Shown: positions 22,601 to 33,100 of the stretch, piece by piece | Layout: each line of letters starts with the position of its first letter | Position numbering within the stretch: position 1 is the stretch's first letter | Made by a program: the position numbers and the translations under genes | NCBI GenBank assembly: GCA_005656395.1 | Contig: SRSI01000046.1 | Span: forward strand, 992,001 to 1,056,000 | DNA: 64,000 bases | Direction of reading: 5' to 3' | Origin: Strongyloides papillosus | Lineage: Eukaryota > Nematoda > Chromadorea > Rhabditida > Strongyloididae | The notes under the pieces: model-generated | What the model was told of the DNA's origin: nothing | The model's input: the letters and a program-made list of their open reading frames with translations, nothing else | The model's database searches: none

Positions 22601-24345
22601 AAATAGTCAATGTGTTAAGTTTTAACTCTTTGACAAGATTACTTAGATCATAGACAATGCCATCAAGTTTACCAGTGGATTGTGCATCTGTACGATCGTC
22701 ATGTGATGCCTGTACATTGTTGATTTTACTTTGCTGTGGATAGCGAGTGGTGCTTTTACTCTTAGGATAGGTCTTATGGTCTCCACGGCGGTTGGTAGTT
22801 CCACCTGTAGGAGCCTTGTTTGTATTATATGTCGTGTTAGGTCTACGAACATCGGCATGTTTCGTTAATTGACGTGATGTGTGACCGTTAGATGTATTAG
22901 CCTGATTATTATACTTGTTTTTATTATTGTTGTTAAAAGTATTATTATTATTCCCTTTATAAGTATGCTGGTGATTGTGATTATTCTTACTATGAGAATT
23001 ATTAGGATGACGACTAGATCTACGATCAGAAGACTGTATTTTATTAGTATTAGGCTTTATTCCCCGTGATAAATGAGGACGCCGAATTACATCAATTGCC
23101 GGTTGCATTCTAATCTGAGTTTCTATATATGATGCAACAAAATCGTCATATTCCAACTCATACAAATTGGGAGTAATGTTGTTAAGGCGTAACAACGGAT
23201 GTAACTCTTTTGTAAACAACATCAATTGATCTCTTTTAAGATCCTTAGAAGTCCGGAAAAATGCATTAGGATTGGTGACCGAGAATTTTTTCCGTATATA
23301 CTCAGAGAATTTAGTTTCGTGAGCGGAAACATCTAATGCGTCATTCATAGGAGGCACGGCATAGAAGTTTTCATAACTTTGCAGACCTTGCCTAGCCAGA
23401 ATGTCCTTTATATCATTTAATATTTCTGTCAATGTAAAATTGTAACTAACTGAAAAGCCATCGACAGTGCTTTTCTTGGTAACAGCGATGTTTCGGGCAT
23501 TAGCGATTTTGCTATCCGAAGGAATGATGTAATTGACTAGCTTTGCTGCTATGTTATCAATAACCGGGAATTCATCCTTATTATGGGCTAAAAGATTGTG
23601 GGTATTAATGCAATGTTGCATAAAATTGGTATAACCGTTAATTGATTTTCCATTAAATGTACCAAACATTTTCTTCGTTTGGGCTAATAACAGAGCATTT
23701 TCCAACTCGCTAACAGTGCGAATTGATCTCTTCTTGGGAGTATAAGATGCTCGTAAGTCGGGAACATAATAGTCACTACTAATATGTAATTCTTTCAAAA
23801 CCTCCGTTAACCGGTTGGTTTGTTCGGCACGGAGAGCATCGTACTTGTGAGGCTCTGTATCAAGTACTTGTTGCTGTTCGTTAAGCAATTCAGCAATAAC
23901 GGTTTTCATAATGGTCGACTGCTCAGCCAATGGGATACCATTTTGGCCTGGTTTCGTTTCGTCAACCTGACGTGGTAATCTCAAATGCGAAACTTGAGAT
24001 AATATAGAGGTGCTGCCTTTGTGGAACAAATTACGCCATCCCTTGAAAGAAGGTAATGACGTGTCCACCTTGGGTAATATTTTAGGATGCTCTTAAAAAG
24101 AGACAACCTTGATGGATGGTGTAGCTTTTGAAGCATACGTAGTATCATGATTAGGAAAGACTTCACTAACATGATGGTCGCCACTTTCGTGGATTGGGGG
24201 ACGTGCTTGTAACGTAATGGGTACAACCTGTGATGGTTGTAGCATTATGTTGACAGGCGTAGTGTCACTTGCGTGAACATCGCCACTTTCGTGGAGGGAA
24301 ATAGTTTTTTTGTTGGTAAGCTGCTGGAACGATAATTGAACGACA
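19674..24345 (-). pseudogene. Gag, membrane segment, coiled coil and protease of element A
   Basis: The gag start (MSFNYRSSSLPTKK) lies at 24,345, but a one-base loss in an A run near 24,305 and a TAA at 24,093-24,095 break the first 90 codons. From 24,068 down to 19,676 one frame stays open for 1464 codons. It gives a capsid-like part to about 23,060; a basic N-, H- and K-rich stretch in place of zinc knuckles (about 23,060-22,660); a hydrophobic segment at about 22,616-22,557; a short cysteine-containing part; a long coiled coil at about 22,060-20,975; and an aspartic protease with LLDTGANINVI near 20,535-20,503. A post-protease linker ends at TAG 19,674-19,676. The capsid start agrees with A2. 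A membrane segment and coiled coil between gag and protease are not usual for Ty3/gypsy elements. Confidence 0.85.
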
Positions 24346-24751
24346 TTTTGATATCGTAAAAACTAAAAATGATAAGAATGGTAGAAAATATTAGATATAT
24401 ATAATAAATGTAATGAAATAGTTTAATACTCAAGAATTTATCGTTTACTTAGAAATGTGTAATGGTACCTGGTACTAGAAATGTCATAGCTAATCTATCC
24501 TATGTTGTGCACAACGTTCTTATCTTACTTAACTAAATAACTCAATAAACAACTAATATCTAAAGAGTTGCGTAGAATGCAAGGCAAAAAATGCCTATAC
24601 GTGCAAACTACGAATATACTTAGGCCTTATATACCAACTGTTCTGGTATCGCAATATTATGAAAAATGATAATATCTTACAAAAACATGCAGAAAACCTA
24701 AATAGTCATAGGATACAATGCATTGATTCTGTGGAATTAAAAATATTTAAT
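24346..24751 (-). other. Untranslated leader of element A
   Basis: This is non-coding leader between primer site and gag, similar to 3227-3647 in element A2. No gene is seen. Confidence 0.7.
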
Positions 24752-24768
24752 GGTTCGTGGAACCTCCA
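24752..24768 (-). promoter_or_regulatory. Primer-binding site of element A
   Basis: On the minus strand TGGAGGTTCCACGAACC follows the 5' LTR directly. Element A2 has the same site except for the last base. The TGG start suits pairing with a tRNA 3' CCA end. Confidence 0.8.
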
Positions 24769-24903
24769 TGTAATCTGTTTGATAAAATGTAGATGGAATA
24801 TATAATAAATTTATTTAAAAGCTCTCTGATTAAAATGTATCTAATAATAAAAGTATCTTTCTCTTTATACTATCTTGGAAAGGGTGGGTTGTCCCACCCT
24901 ACA
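24769..24903 (-). repeat. 5' LTR of element A (135 bp)
   Basis: It is a TG...CA segment differing from the 3' LTR only at 24,852. In minus-strand sense it holds a TATAAAG box at 24,863-24,869 and an AATAAA signal, the usual U3/R layout. Confidence 0.95.
24863..24869 (-). promoter_or_regulatory. TATA box in the 5' LTR of element A
   Basis: TATAAAG on the minus strand lies about 35 bp from the outer LTR edge; the LTR of A2 has TATAAAAG at the equivalent place. It is the likely core promoter for the genomic RNA. Confidence 0.6.
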
Positions 24904-24907
24904 GGAA
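24904..24907 (+). repeat. Target-site duplication (GGAA), right copy
   Basis: It is the same four bases as 14,807-14,810 on the other side of element A. Confidence 0.8.
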
Positions 24908-25335
24908 AAGGATTTTTAAGTGGAACTGATGAATGTTATTCATTGATAACAGTAAAAGCAAAAGTAATTGAAGCAAGATTAAAGTTTGCATTACCTGAAA
25001 TTAGCGAGCTTGTAAGCTTCGTAAAATTACCACCAGTTGGATGAGCTATCACAGGAGAACATATCCTTACCAGAAATCGTCAACCCACGAGACCAAACAT
25101 AGCTAGGATTGACAAGGATATAACTGAAATGCTGACAAACACTATAGCATATCAAGAGGAAGTGAATACAAATCATACAAAGCTACCAGTAACAATAGAA
25201 GAAACTATAAAAACATCTGAGAGGAAAATAGGACATCCTCTTATTAAACTAAGAAGAAGTTTAATGAAAGGTGGAGAAGGAAAAGCTGTATATAAAGAAA
25301 GAATATCTTCAAGAAAATCAGTTTGGATAATTTAG
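24908..25335 (+). pseudogene. Continuation of the element B reading frame after element A
   Basis: Taking one GGAA copy as the original target, the frame that ends at 14,810 resumes here in phase, which shows that A landed inside coding sequence. It runs to TGA at 25,039-25,041 and then continues in the same frame to TAG at 25,333-25,335. The part before the TGA has one cysteine; the part after it is basic and charged. I do not recognise either part. No polymerase motifs are present, so B appears to encode only gag plus this membrane-linked region. Confidence 0.65.
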
Positions 25336-25966
25336 AAGAATAATAATCAGAGGTGCTAAATAGTACTCTGAATCCTAGAAGTGCTGAATAGCACTCCATA
25401 TCCTAAGATCCGGATAAAACAGTAATTTCCATTTACATATACATTATTCGTTATTATGCTTAATAAAAGGTTATATTATTGTTTATGTGTTTTTATTGTT
25501 AAATAATTCTGATCGAGCACGCATGTTCCAATATGCTTCTTCATTAGGTAAACACTCGGTTAGGTGGTGGGAACCAGCTAGCATATATCCATTTGGATAC
25601 ATGTAGCAGGAGGCTTCGCTACACCTCATATAGCCACACCACCATAAAGAGATAGTAAGCAGACAGACTCTTTCAGGATTGGCCTATGCAAAGAGCTTAG
25701 CCATAAAGTCGTCCCGAGCTGATACCAATATTGATGAGCTCAGAAAGGTACGACAGCGGGACGTAGAATCTGTCAACGATTACACCAACAGATTTCATTA
25801 CCAACTTGGATCCTAGAATAGTGGACCAAGCCGACAATAATGGGGAACAACCGTCTATCTGCCTGGATGCGTATTTAAGAAGGGAATTATACTCTACTTA
25901 TTTACATGGATTAAAAGAGGAAATTTCGAAATGCATTTACATTCCTCGACCCAACCTACAATACCT
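25210..25966 (+). repeat. Direct repeat of element B (tail, LTR, leader, gag start), right copy
   Basis: This matches 13,475-14,178. The gag start (open 25,806-25,966, with LRRELYSTYLHGLKE as in the left copy) breaks off at 25,966, exactly where another TG-starting LTR-like segment begins. Confidence 0.7.
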
Positions 25967-26107
25967 TGTTGGGTGTAACAAAACCCTCTTCCAGAAAATA
26001 ATATATAAGTGACTTAAAATATTAAATCAATGTTAATCTGTAGTTCTGTTAACATAAAACTTACTTGTTAAAATTAATATTCTTTTAAATAATCTTATAC
26101 ATTAACA
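25967..26107 (+). repeat. Probable LTR of a further element (141 bp)
   Basis: The segment starts TGTTGGGTGTAACAAAACCC, resembling the start of the A-family LTR, and ends ATTAACA. It has a TATA-like ATATATAAG near 26,000-26,008. TGGTGGATG follows one base later, a possible primer site. No coding region of an element follows, so it is a solo or truncated LTR. Confidence 0.45.
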
Positions 26108-27290
26108 ATGGTGGATGAAAACGAATGTTTTGTTTCAATTAAATTTAACATACTTAATTTACGACATTGCTCCGGATAATGAATTACAAAAAGAAAATAT
26201 ATTGAGATGGATAAAGAAAATCGAAAAGATGTTAAATTCTAATTTTTTTTTTAAATTTCTTTAATTTAAATTTATTTTTATCGCACTTTTTTTATAAAAT
26301 AAAAATTAAAGCAATAATAAAACCATCACTCAAAATAAATATTTATTTTTCTATGATATTATTTTTATCTTAAAATTTAAGTTACTTTGTCCAAAATATT
26401 TAAAAATACAAAATTATGTTTTTTTTTTGTGGAAAATTATAAATCCTTTTATAAAAAGCATTTATTAACATATACAGTATCTTTTTAACATGTTTCAATG
26501 GTTTTAATTATTATAAAATATATTTTTTATGAAATTATTCTTGTCTAATAGCCCAACTTTTTTTTGTATTGTCTTTCAAAATCGTATTAGAAATCAAGCC
26601 TATGAAAAGTAATAAAACATAGTGTATTTTTGTTTATAGTAAATATAACTTTAGAACATTTTAATTTAAAAAATAATAAATACTAAAACAATATTTTAAG
26701 TTATTAATTAATTTATGTGGTTAAATAATTATAACTTTCAATAATTATTGTTATGAAATATTTAAAATTTCAAAATTTATTGTTGCTATTATTATGTTTG
26801 AAAAGTAATTGTTGTTAAACAGTTTATAACTTTACACAAAATTGATTTTTAATAAAGTACTTTATGATATATTATAAAGAAATAAGTTAGACTCTAAGAT
26901 AAGCATAATATCACAAAAAAAATATCAAAAATAAATAAAAGTTATTTTACTTTGAAATGTTAAATATATAAATTTTTATAAAAAACAACAAAATCTATGT
27001 AACAGTCTAATATTTTGCATCGTCTACGACGTTTATACTATCGCTTGGAATTTTAAAAATTTGAATAACATTTAATTTTTTAAACAGGCAGAATATTTAT
27101 TACAATTCATCAAGAGTTGTCAAAATTTGTCTTTTCGTTTGTAGTTTATGTAAATATATTAAAAAGAAATCTATATGCTTATATCAGGAAAATAAAATTC
27201 AAATTATTTATTAATAAAATTTCCAAAAAATATACTTATTAGATATTTTCAAATAAATACATCAAACAATAAAATAAATTTTTAAAAAAA
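26108..27290. other. AT-rich intergenic region
   Basis: There are no open frames or repeats that I can support. It separates the retroelement cluster from the host genes and would hold the promoter of the E3 ligase gene at 27,291. Confidence 0.6.
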
Positions 27291-28998
27291 ATGTGTTTTA
27301 TTAGATTTTGTTTCCCAAAGATCTCATTAATAAAATTGTGTTGCTTTTGTTTTTGTTGTAAAAATATAATAGGTTATTTAGTAGAAGGACCAGCTCATGA
27401 TTTATTGGCTAAAAGAAGGAAAGAGAAAAGAATAAGAGAAAAAAAAATAAGGAAAGATCTTGATGAAGCACCACCAACGGATATTATTAATAATTGGTGT
27501 GTAGTATGCAAATCAACAAAAACATGGAGAATAGTACTAAGAACGTGTAAACATCCATTATGTATAATTTGTGGATTAAATTATATTCGTTATTGGATTC
27601 AGGAACGATCTCGGTCTGCTATACGGTGTCCAAAAAGATTATGTTGTAGTGATATTCATCCTAATGATATATATGCTTTGCTAGATGATGCAAATGAAGA
27701 TTTAGATATGTTTATGATAAAAGAAAACAGACAATGGTTATTATTTAAATATGAACGTGATAATTACATGAATGGTCTTGGAGGTGATGGTAATCTTCGT
27801 CAATGCCCGATATGTTTAAATGCTTATCAAAAGTTACCTGGTTGTAAGTACGTTCAATGTCCATTTCCACTTTGTAAAACGTGGTTTTGTTTTGAGTGTG
27901 GTTTACCTATTGATACAATTCAACATTTTACTCGTAAGTTTTTTCTCAACAAATAAATTTTAGAGAATGAATGTTGATGGGAAATGTCAGAAATTATACT
28001 TTTCAAATAAGAAGAATTTATTTTTTCCCTTCTTTAGATGTATTTAAAATCGACTTTCGACCAAAAATTTTAAAATTTTCTCAATTAGTGAAAAATAAAA
28101 AAATAAGTCAAAATATATAAAACTGGATAATGTAATAATGGATAAATATTTACATTAATTTGCATTGACATTTCCACAAATTGTACTTTATTATACTTGA
28201 TTTTTTAAAATGTTTTCCAATTCCACTTCAAACATTTATCCATTTAGTTTGATTCTTTGTTTAATAACAGAAGTATTGCTTATTTCATTTTACTTCAAAA
28301 AAATGTATTTAATTTCAAATATTTTTTTATAATTTCCTTTTCAGAACATGCATGTACTGTAGGATGGGGAGATATTGTTTATCATGTTAAACCACTAGCA
28401 ACTATTTTATCTTTATGGGGATGTGAACTAATTATCATATCTCCTTTTATAATTATTTTCCTTATTGTAAGTTTTTGTTATTATTAAAAAGCATATATTA
28501 AAAAAACAATTTTTTCTTTAAACTTTAGGTTCTTTTTCCATTGGGAACGTTTTTTTTAATACCAAAAACAATTATTAAAGAAATGCGAAGAGGGAGAAAA
28601 AAATTTGATGGAATTAATGATATTCGTTTATGGATTTTTGTTTTAAAACTATCTTTTTATATGCCACTTTTGCTGATTCTATGTTGTTTTCTATCAATTG
28701 GAACATTTTTTTCAGGTATTGTGTTTGCATTTTTATTTTTCATGCTGTCATGCATAAAAATGATTCCACCTGCATCTAATGTAAGTCATAAATAATTAAA
28801 AAAATTTTTGTCTTTATTGGAAATTACCTGAATCTAATCTATATTTTTCAGGCAATTATTTTGTTAGATAAATTTGCAAAATGTTTAGCACTTCTAGGTG
28901 TTGATATGTGTTGTCAACTAATTCAGTCAGCGAAACAAGATAGGATTTTAAATATAGTGGAAGAAGATTTAAGATTTACAAAAGTAAATCCTGTGTAA
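27291..28998 (+). CDS. RNF19-like RING1/RING2 membrane E3 ubiquitin ligase
   Basis: Exons are 27,291-27,933, 28,345-28,466, 28,529-28,780 and 28,852-28,998, joined by GT-AG introns in phase, giving 387 residues. RING1 uses C70, C73, C86, H88, C91, C94, C113 and C118. A second zinc module has C172, C175, C185, C190, C195, C200 and C203; these spacings (3, 10, 5, 5, 5, 3) are those of RING2 in RBR ligases, where the third cysteine, here C185, accepts ubiquitin. Two hydrophobic regions with a basic loop (KEMRRGRKK) between them follow, as in RNF19A/B, which act at membranes. The IBR module normally lying between RING1 and RING2 is not seen: only about 54 residues separate them. The first ATG was taken as start; it opens a Cys- and Phe-rich stretch that may be an artefact if initiation is later. 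Family placement is fairly sure, exact orthology is not. Confidence 0.75.
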
Positions 28999-30176
28999 CA
29001 TCATTATTAAAACTTTAGAATAAGCATATTCAATCATTTTTGATCTATTATATTCATTTTTTAATAGTTATATTATTAAAAGTAATATAATTTTTTTTCT
29101 TTAATATTAAATAGGATATTACTTTATTATTCCCTTTAACATTATAATACATCTTTTTTTATTCTATCACTTTTATTGTCATGTGCTCATAAAATACTTC
29201 GTAAATATAGGATAAGTTATTTCGTATTTTGATAATATATTATGAATAGATATTTTTAAATCTTTTTTCTTCTTAATTATTATTTCAATGGATATTAGAA
29301 AGATGAATATATATATAAAAAAAGATTTTTATATTTCGTAAATGTACTTCATCTTTCTTATTAAATGTACTAACAACACATTTAATAGTACCCATGCTTA
29401 TATATACATATATATTTTATACATATAAAAATATAGTTGGTAAGCATTTGCATGTGTCCATTAAAGTACCACCAGAACAACTAAAGTTTATAGTTGCTAT
29501 ATATGCATCTTTCTCTTGTTTGCCAAAGTTGAAAGAATTGATAAAAATAAATTTTGTATCATTTTTACTCCCCTACATTTTTACAATTTGATAGTATTTA
29601 TAAAGGAAAAATGCTATTGGATTATGTTTTTAAAATATCAAGGTTTGATAGTAGTAACAAAAATATATAGAAGAAAAGTAAATTTATTTAAATTGTTATT
29701 TTAATTTTTCATACTAATGACTATTGTTATTTCATTAACTTTTTCAATTTTCTTTCCCTTCCTTCAAATAACATAAAAACAATTTAATTTAATTATTTTT
29801 TTCTTTTATACATTTCAACGATATATCAACAATTAAAAAAAATTAAAATTCTATTACTAATCTTTTTTTGACAGGCTTTCTCAATGAATACTAAAGTTAT
29901 ATTTTACAAAATCTAAAAGAATTTCTATCCTACAATCGTAGTTTATTTAAATATCTATATTTTATAAGGTAAAGTTCTATATTATATAAAATAAAATTAA
30001 AATTTAACAATTATAACATAATTGTACTAGTATATTAATAATATTTTATCACGAAAATTAAAAAAATATTAACATTATAATTATATTTATTTTAATAATT
30101 TAATATTTTGTAGTTAATTATTAATTTTTACACAAGTAGGGAACAAATTGTTATATATGATTGAGGAAAATAGGAA
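28999..30176. other. AT-rich intergenic region
   Basis: AATAAA-like signals occur past 28,998. Small open frames near 29,394-29,704 have no coding features. I see no other gene. Confidence 0.6.
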
Positions 30177-33100
30177 ATGTCTATACCTGGATACAATGGA
30201 CATAACGTTACACAATATCAATCATCATATCATCAAAAAAAGATTGTAGAAGAGTTAATGAGGAAATTGCGAAAAAATGGTATTCTTACTAGTATATCGG
30301 ATAATTTACTCTTTCAAATTTTATCATGTAGTGAAATGATTCCTGAGCGTGTATCAGGAAAAGTTATTTGTATGTTTAAATATTTGTTTTATGTTAAAAA
30401 TAATTCATTTCATATTTATATATTTACAAATCATGTTATTTTTTTAGTATTTCAACAAGGGGATCCAGTATCAAGTTGGTATTTACTGATATCAGGACAA
30501 ATTGAATTATACCTTCCTTCATCATGCAATGTAAATTATAAAAGTTTTATTGATAAAAAAAATATTTTGTAATACGTGTATTTTTATAGCTTATATATAG
30601 TGGGTATCATCTAAAAACATTAAATTCTGGTGCCTTGTTTGGAGAATTACAATTACTTACCCATTCATGTAGTGGAAGAGTCAAAAAAGTAGCTGAATTT
30701 ATAAAAATTCATCATTCTCATTTTCTAAAAATTTATAATGTAAGATATCTTAAAAAGAAGGATAACAATATATTTAAAAATGAAATATATTTTTTTCATT
30801 TGTTATAAAAACTCAATTTTTACTTGAAAGCTCATCCTTCTTTTTTTTTAATTATTTATTATTTTAAACATTTCTACATTTCATCATTTATTTTTGTTTT
30901 TATCTATTTGTAGAAACACGCCGACTATCTTCAACAATACCTAACAATAATGCAAGACATTGTTAATGAAAAAGGTATCTAATGTCTATTTATATCATCT
31001 TATTATATAATATTATTTTTAGGACAATTAAAACAATTCACTTCTGGTGATGGAAATGTTTACAATGGAGAGGAAGACATTCCAATGGCAAATAATAGCA
31101 TACCATCACCTGGTCAACAAAATACTATAGGTAGAAATATTAATAATTCAATTAATACTCCGTTTATGCAACAAAATAATCCATATGATATTCAAAGGTA
31201 TAGTCCAAATTTTATAACATCTAGTGGTAGAAAGAAACGTCTCCTACCAGATACAAATTACATCACCTCTATGGCACAACAACATCCGTTGTTAAATGAA
31301 AATTTTGAGCAACCAACTGAAACATGGAATGCAAATGGAAATGTTTTTGAAATTTCTAAACCAATGGTATGTTTCTATATTTTATAAATATCTCACATAC
31401 ACCATCTTTTATATATAATATTAATTCTTTGCTATCTACCCATATAACTACCAACAATTTGTATCAAATTTTATAAACTCTTTTTACATTTGATATTATA
31501 ATTATATGAATTAAATATCAATACCATTATGGTTATGTAATAGACTTAAAGGGGACATATTTATACATTTTAACTAAAAATTTATTTATAAAAACAATTA
31601 TTAGCTTAATTTACTATTTCTTTATAATTTATTTTCTATTATATAATATCATTATAGTACATATAGTTTTTTAAAATTACTAATTTTAAACATAAATATA
31701 TCCATTTTACTATTAATATTTTTAGAATATGGAAAAACAAATCATTGAAATTGGTTTATTGTTAAAAAGGACAATGGAAGTAGAGAATAATGAATTAATG
31801 CAATCAAGAACTTACCAACAAAGAATCTTTGAAAATGTCATGTTCGGTAGTGAAATTGTTGATTGGTTAGAAGAATTAACTGATCGTCATCTAAATTCAA
31901 GTACTAATAGTGCATTTAGTAGAAGCCATATAGTTGGGATGTGGCAATGTTTATTGGAAAATAACATTATTTCTCATGGTTTGTTTAATAGTACTGATAT
32001 AAATTTTTAATTCTTTTAGTTACTAATGAACTACAATTTAAAGATTGTAGAATCCCTTATAAATGGACTATTGAAGATCCATTAGAAAAATATTTTAACA
32101 AGAAACTTTTTAGACATGAGTTTGAAGATAATCCTGATCAAATAATAAAACCATTAATAAATGAAGGTTTAAATGAATTAGACATGAAACAAGCATTATT
32201 TCTTCTTTCATCTCTTGGTCCAGATGCTTTATTTAGAATGATATTAAGTAAACCGTAAGTTTTTTAGCAATAATTTTTTATACACAATTATTAAGAGAAT
32301 TATTATAAAATTATATTACTTAGCCTGCAAAACTACTTGCACATTATTTTTTATTTCACCATTGCAATTACGCAAAATTATATTTTTGGCTATAATTCTT
32401 TTTTTCCATAAACATAATTAATTTTTTATGTTATCTATTTTTTTATTTCCAGTTCACAAGAGAGATCTCCAGAAGAATTACAGTTTGTATACTCAGAGTT
32501 ACTTCATTTAAAAGCCTTATCTCATCTTTCAACAATGGTTAAAAGGGAATTAGCTTCTGTGATTCATTTCGAACAGCATTCTAATGCTGGAACTATTCTT
32601 TTTCGACAAGGAGATGAGGGAAAAAGTTGGTACATTATATTGAGAGGAAGTGTTGATGTTAGCATACATGGAAAGGTTAGTTTTCTATTTTTTTTCTACT
32701 TTCCTTATTCTTAAAAATAGATATAAACAATTTATTATTCATATCATACTACTATTTATGTTTTTATGAGTAATACATAATATAAGTGGTTAGAATTTTT
32801 GTTTTTTAATAGTACATAACTCAACTTAAATATATAAATTACTCAACAATTATTTTATAACATTTTCATCTTAAATAAACAAAAATAATAGCATTTGTTT
32901 TTGTTGTTATTTTTCACTATATACAAATGGAACACCATTTTTTTTGATGATTGTTATTTTATGAGAGGAAACACTACCTTGATTCATTCTTCATTATAAT
33001 TATATACAATATTTCATTAGAAATATAAATTATATTTGTTATAATTATTAAAATAATGACAACTATAAAATTTTTTTAATTCTAATAAACAGTTAGGCAT

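Larger units (their letters stand above)
14811..24903 (-). mobile_element. Ty3/gypsy-like LTR retrotransposon A with antisense genes
   Basis: This is a complete-looking element of 10,093 bp. On the minus strand it reads: 5' LTR 24,903-24,769, primer site, leader, gag, membrane segment, coiled coil, PR, RT, RNase H, IN, then 2.3 kb holding two genes on the opposite strand, a purine tract and the 3' LTR 14,945-14,811. The two LTRs differ at one position (14,894 against 24,852). It sits inside a reading frame of element B with a GGAA duplication. The main reading frame carries a frameshift near 24,305 and in-frame stops at 24,093-24,095, 19,674-19,676 and 17,706-17,708. Confidence 0.93.

Noticed and set aside
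22643..22858. Small open frames inside the gag-PR region and other pol regions on both strands
   Set aside because: They overlap the long retroelement frames in other phases and show no domain or start context of their own.
19674..24068. A host coiled-coil gene instead of a retroelement gag
   Set aside because: The frame runs into an aspartic protease with DTGA and, past one TAG in the same frame, into RT and integrase, all between matching LTRs.
29394..29704. Two short plus-strand frames downstream of the E3 ligase gene
   Set aside because: They have low-complexity composition, no splice or domain signals, and look like chance frames in AT-rich DNA.
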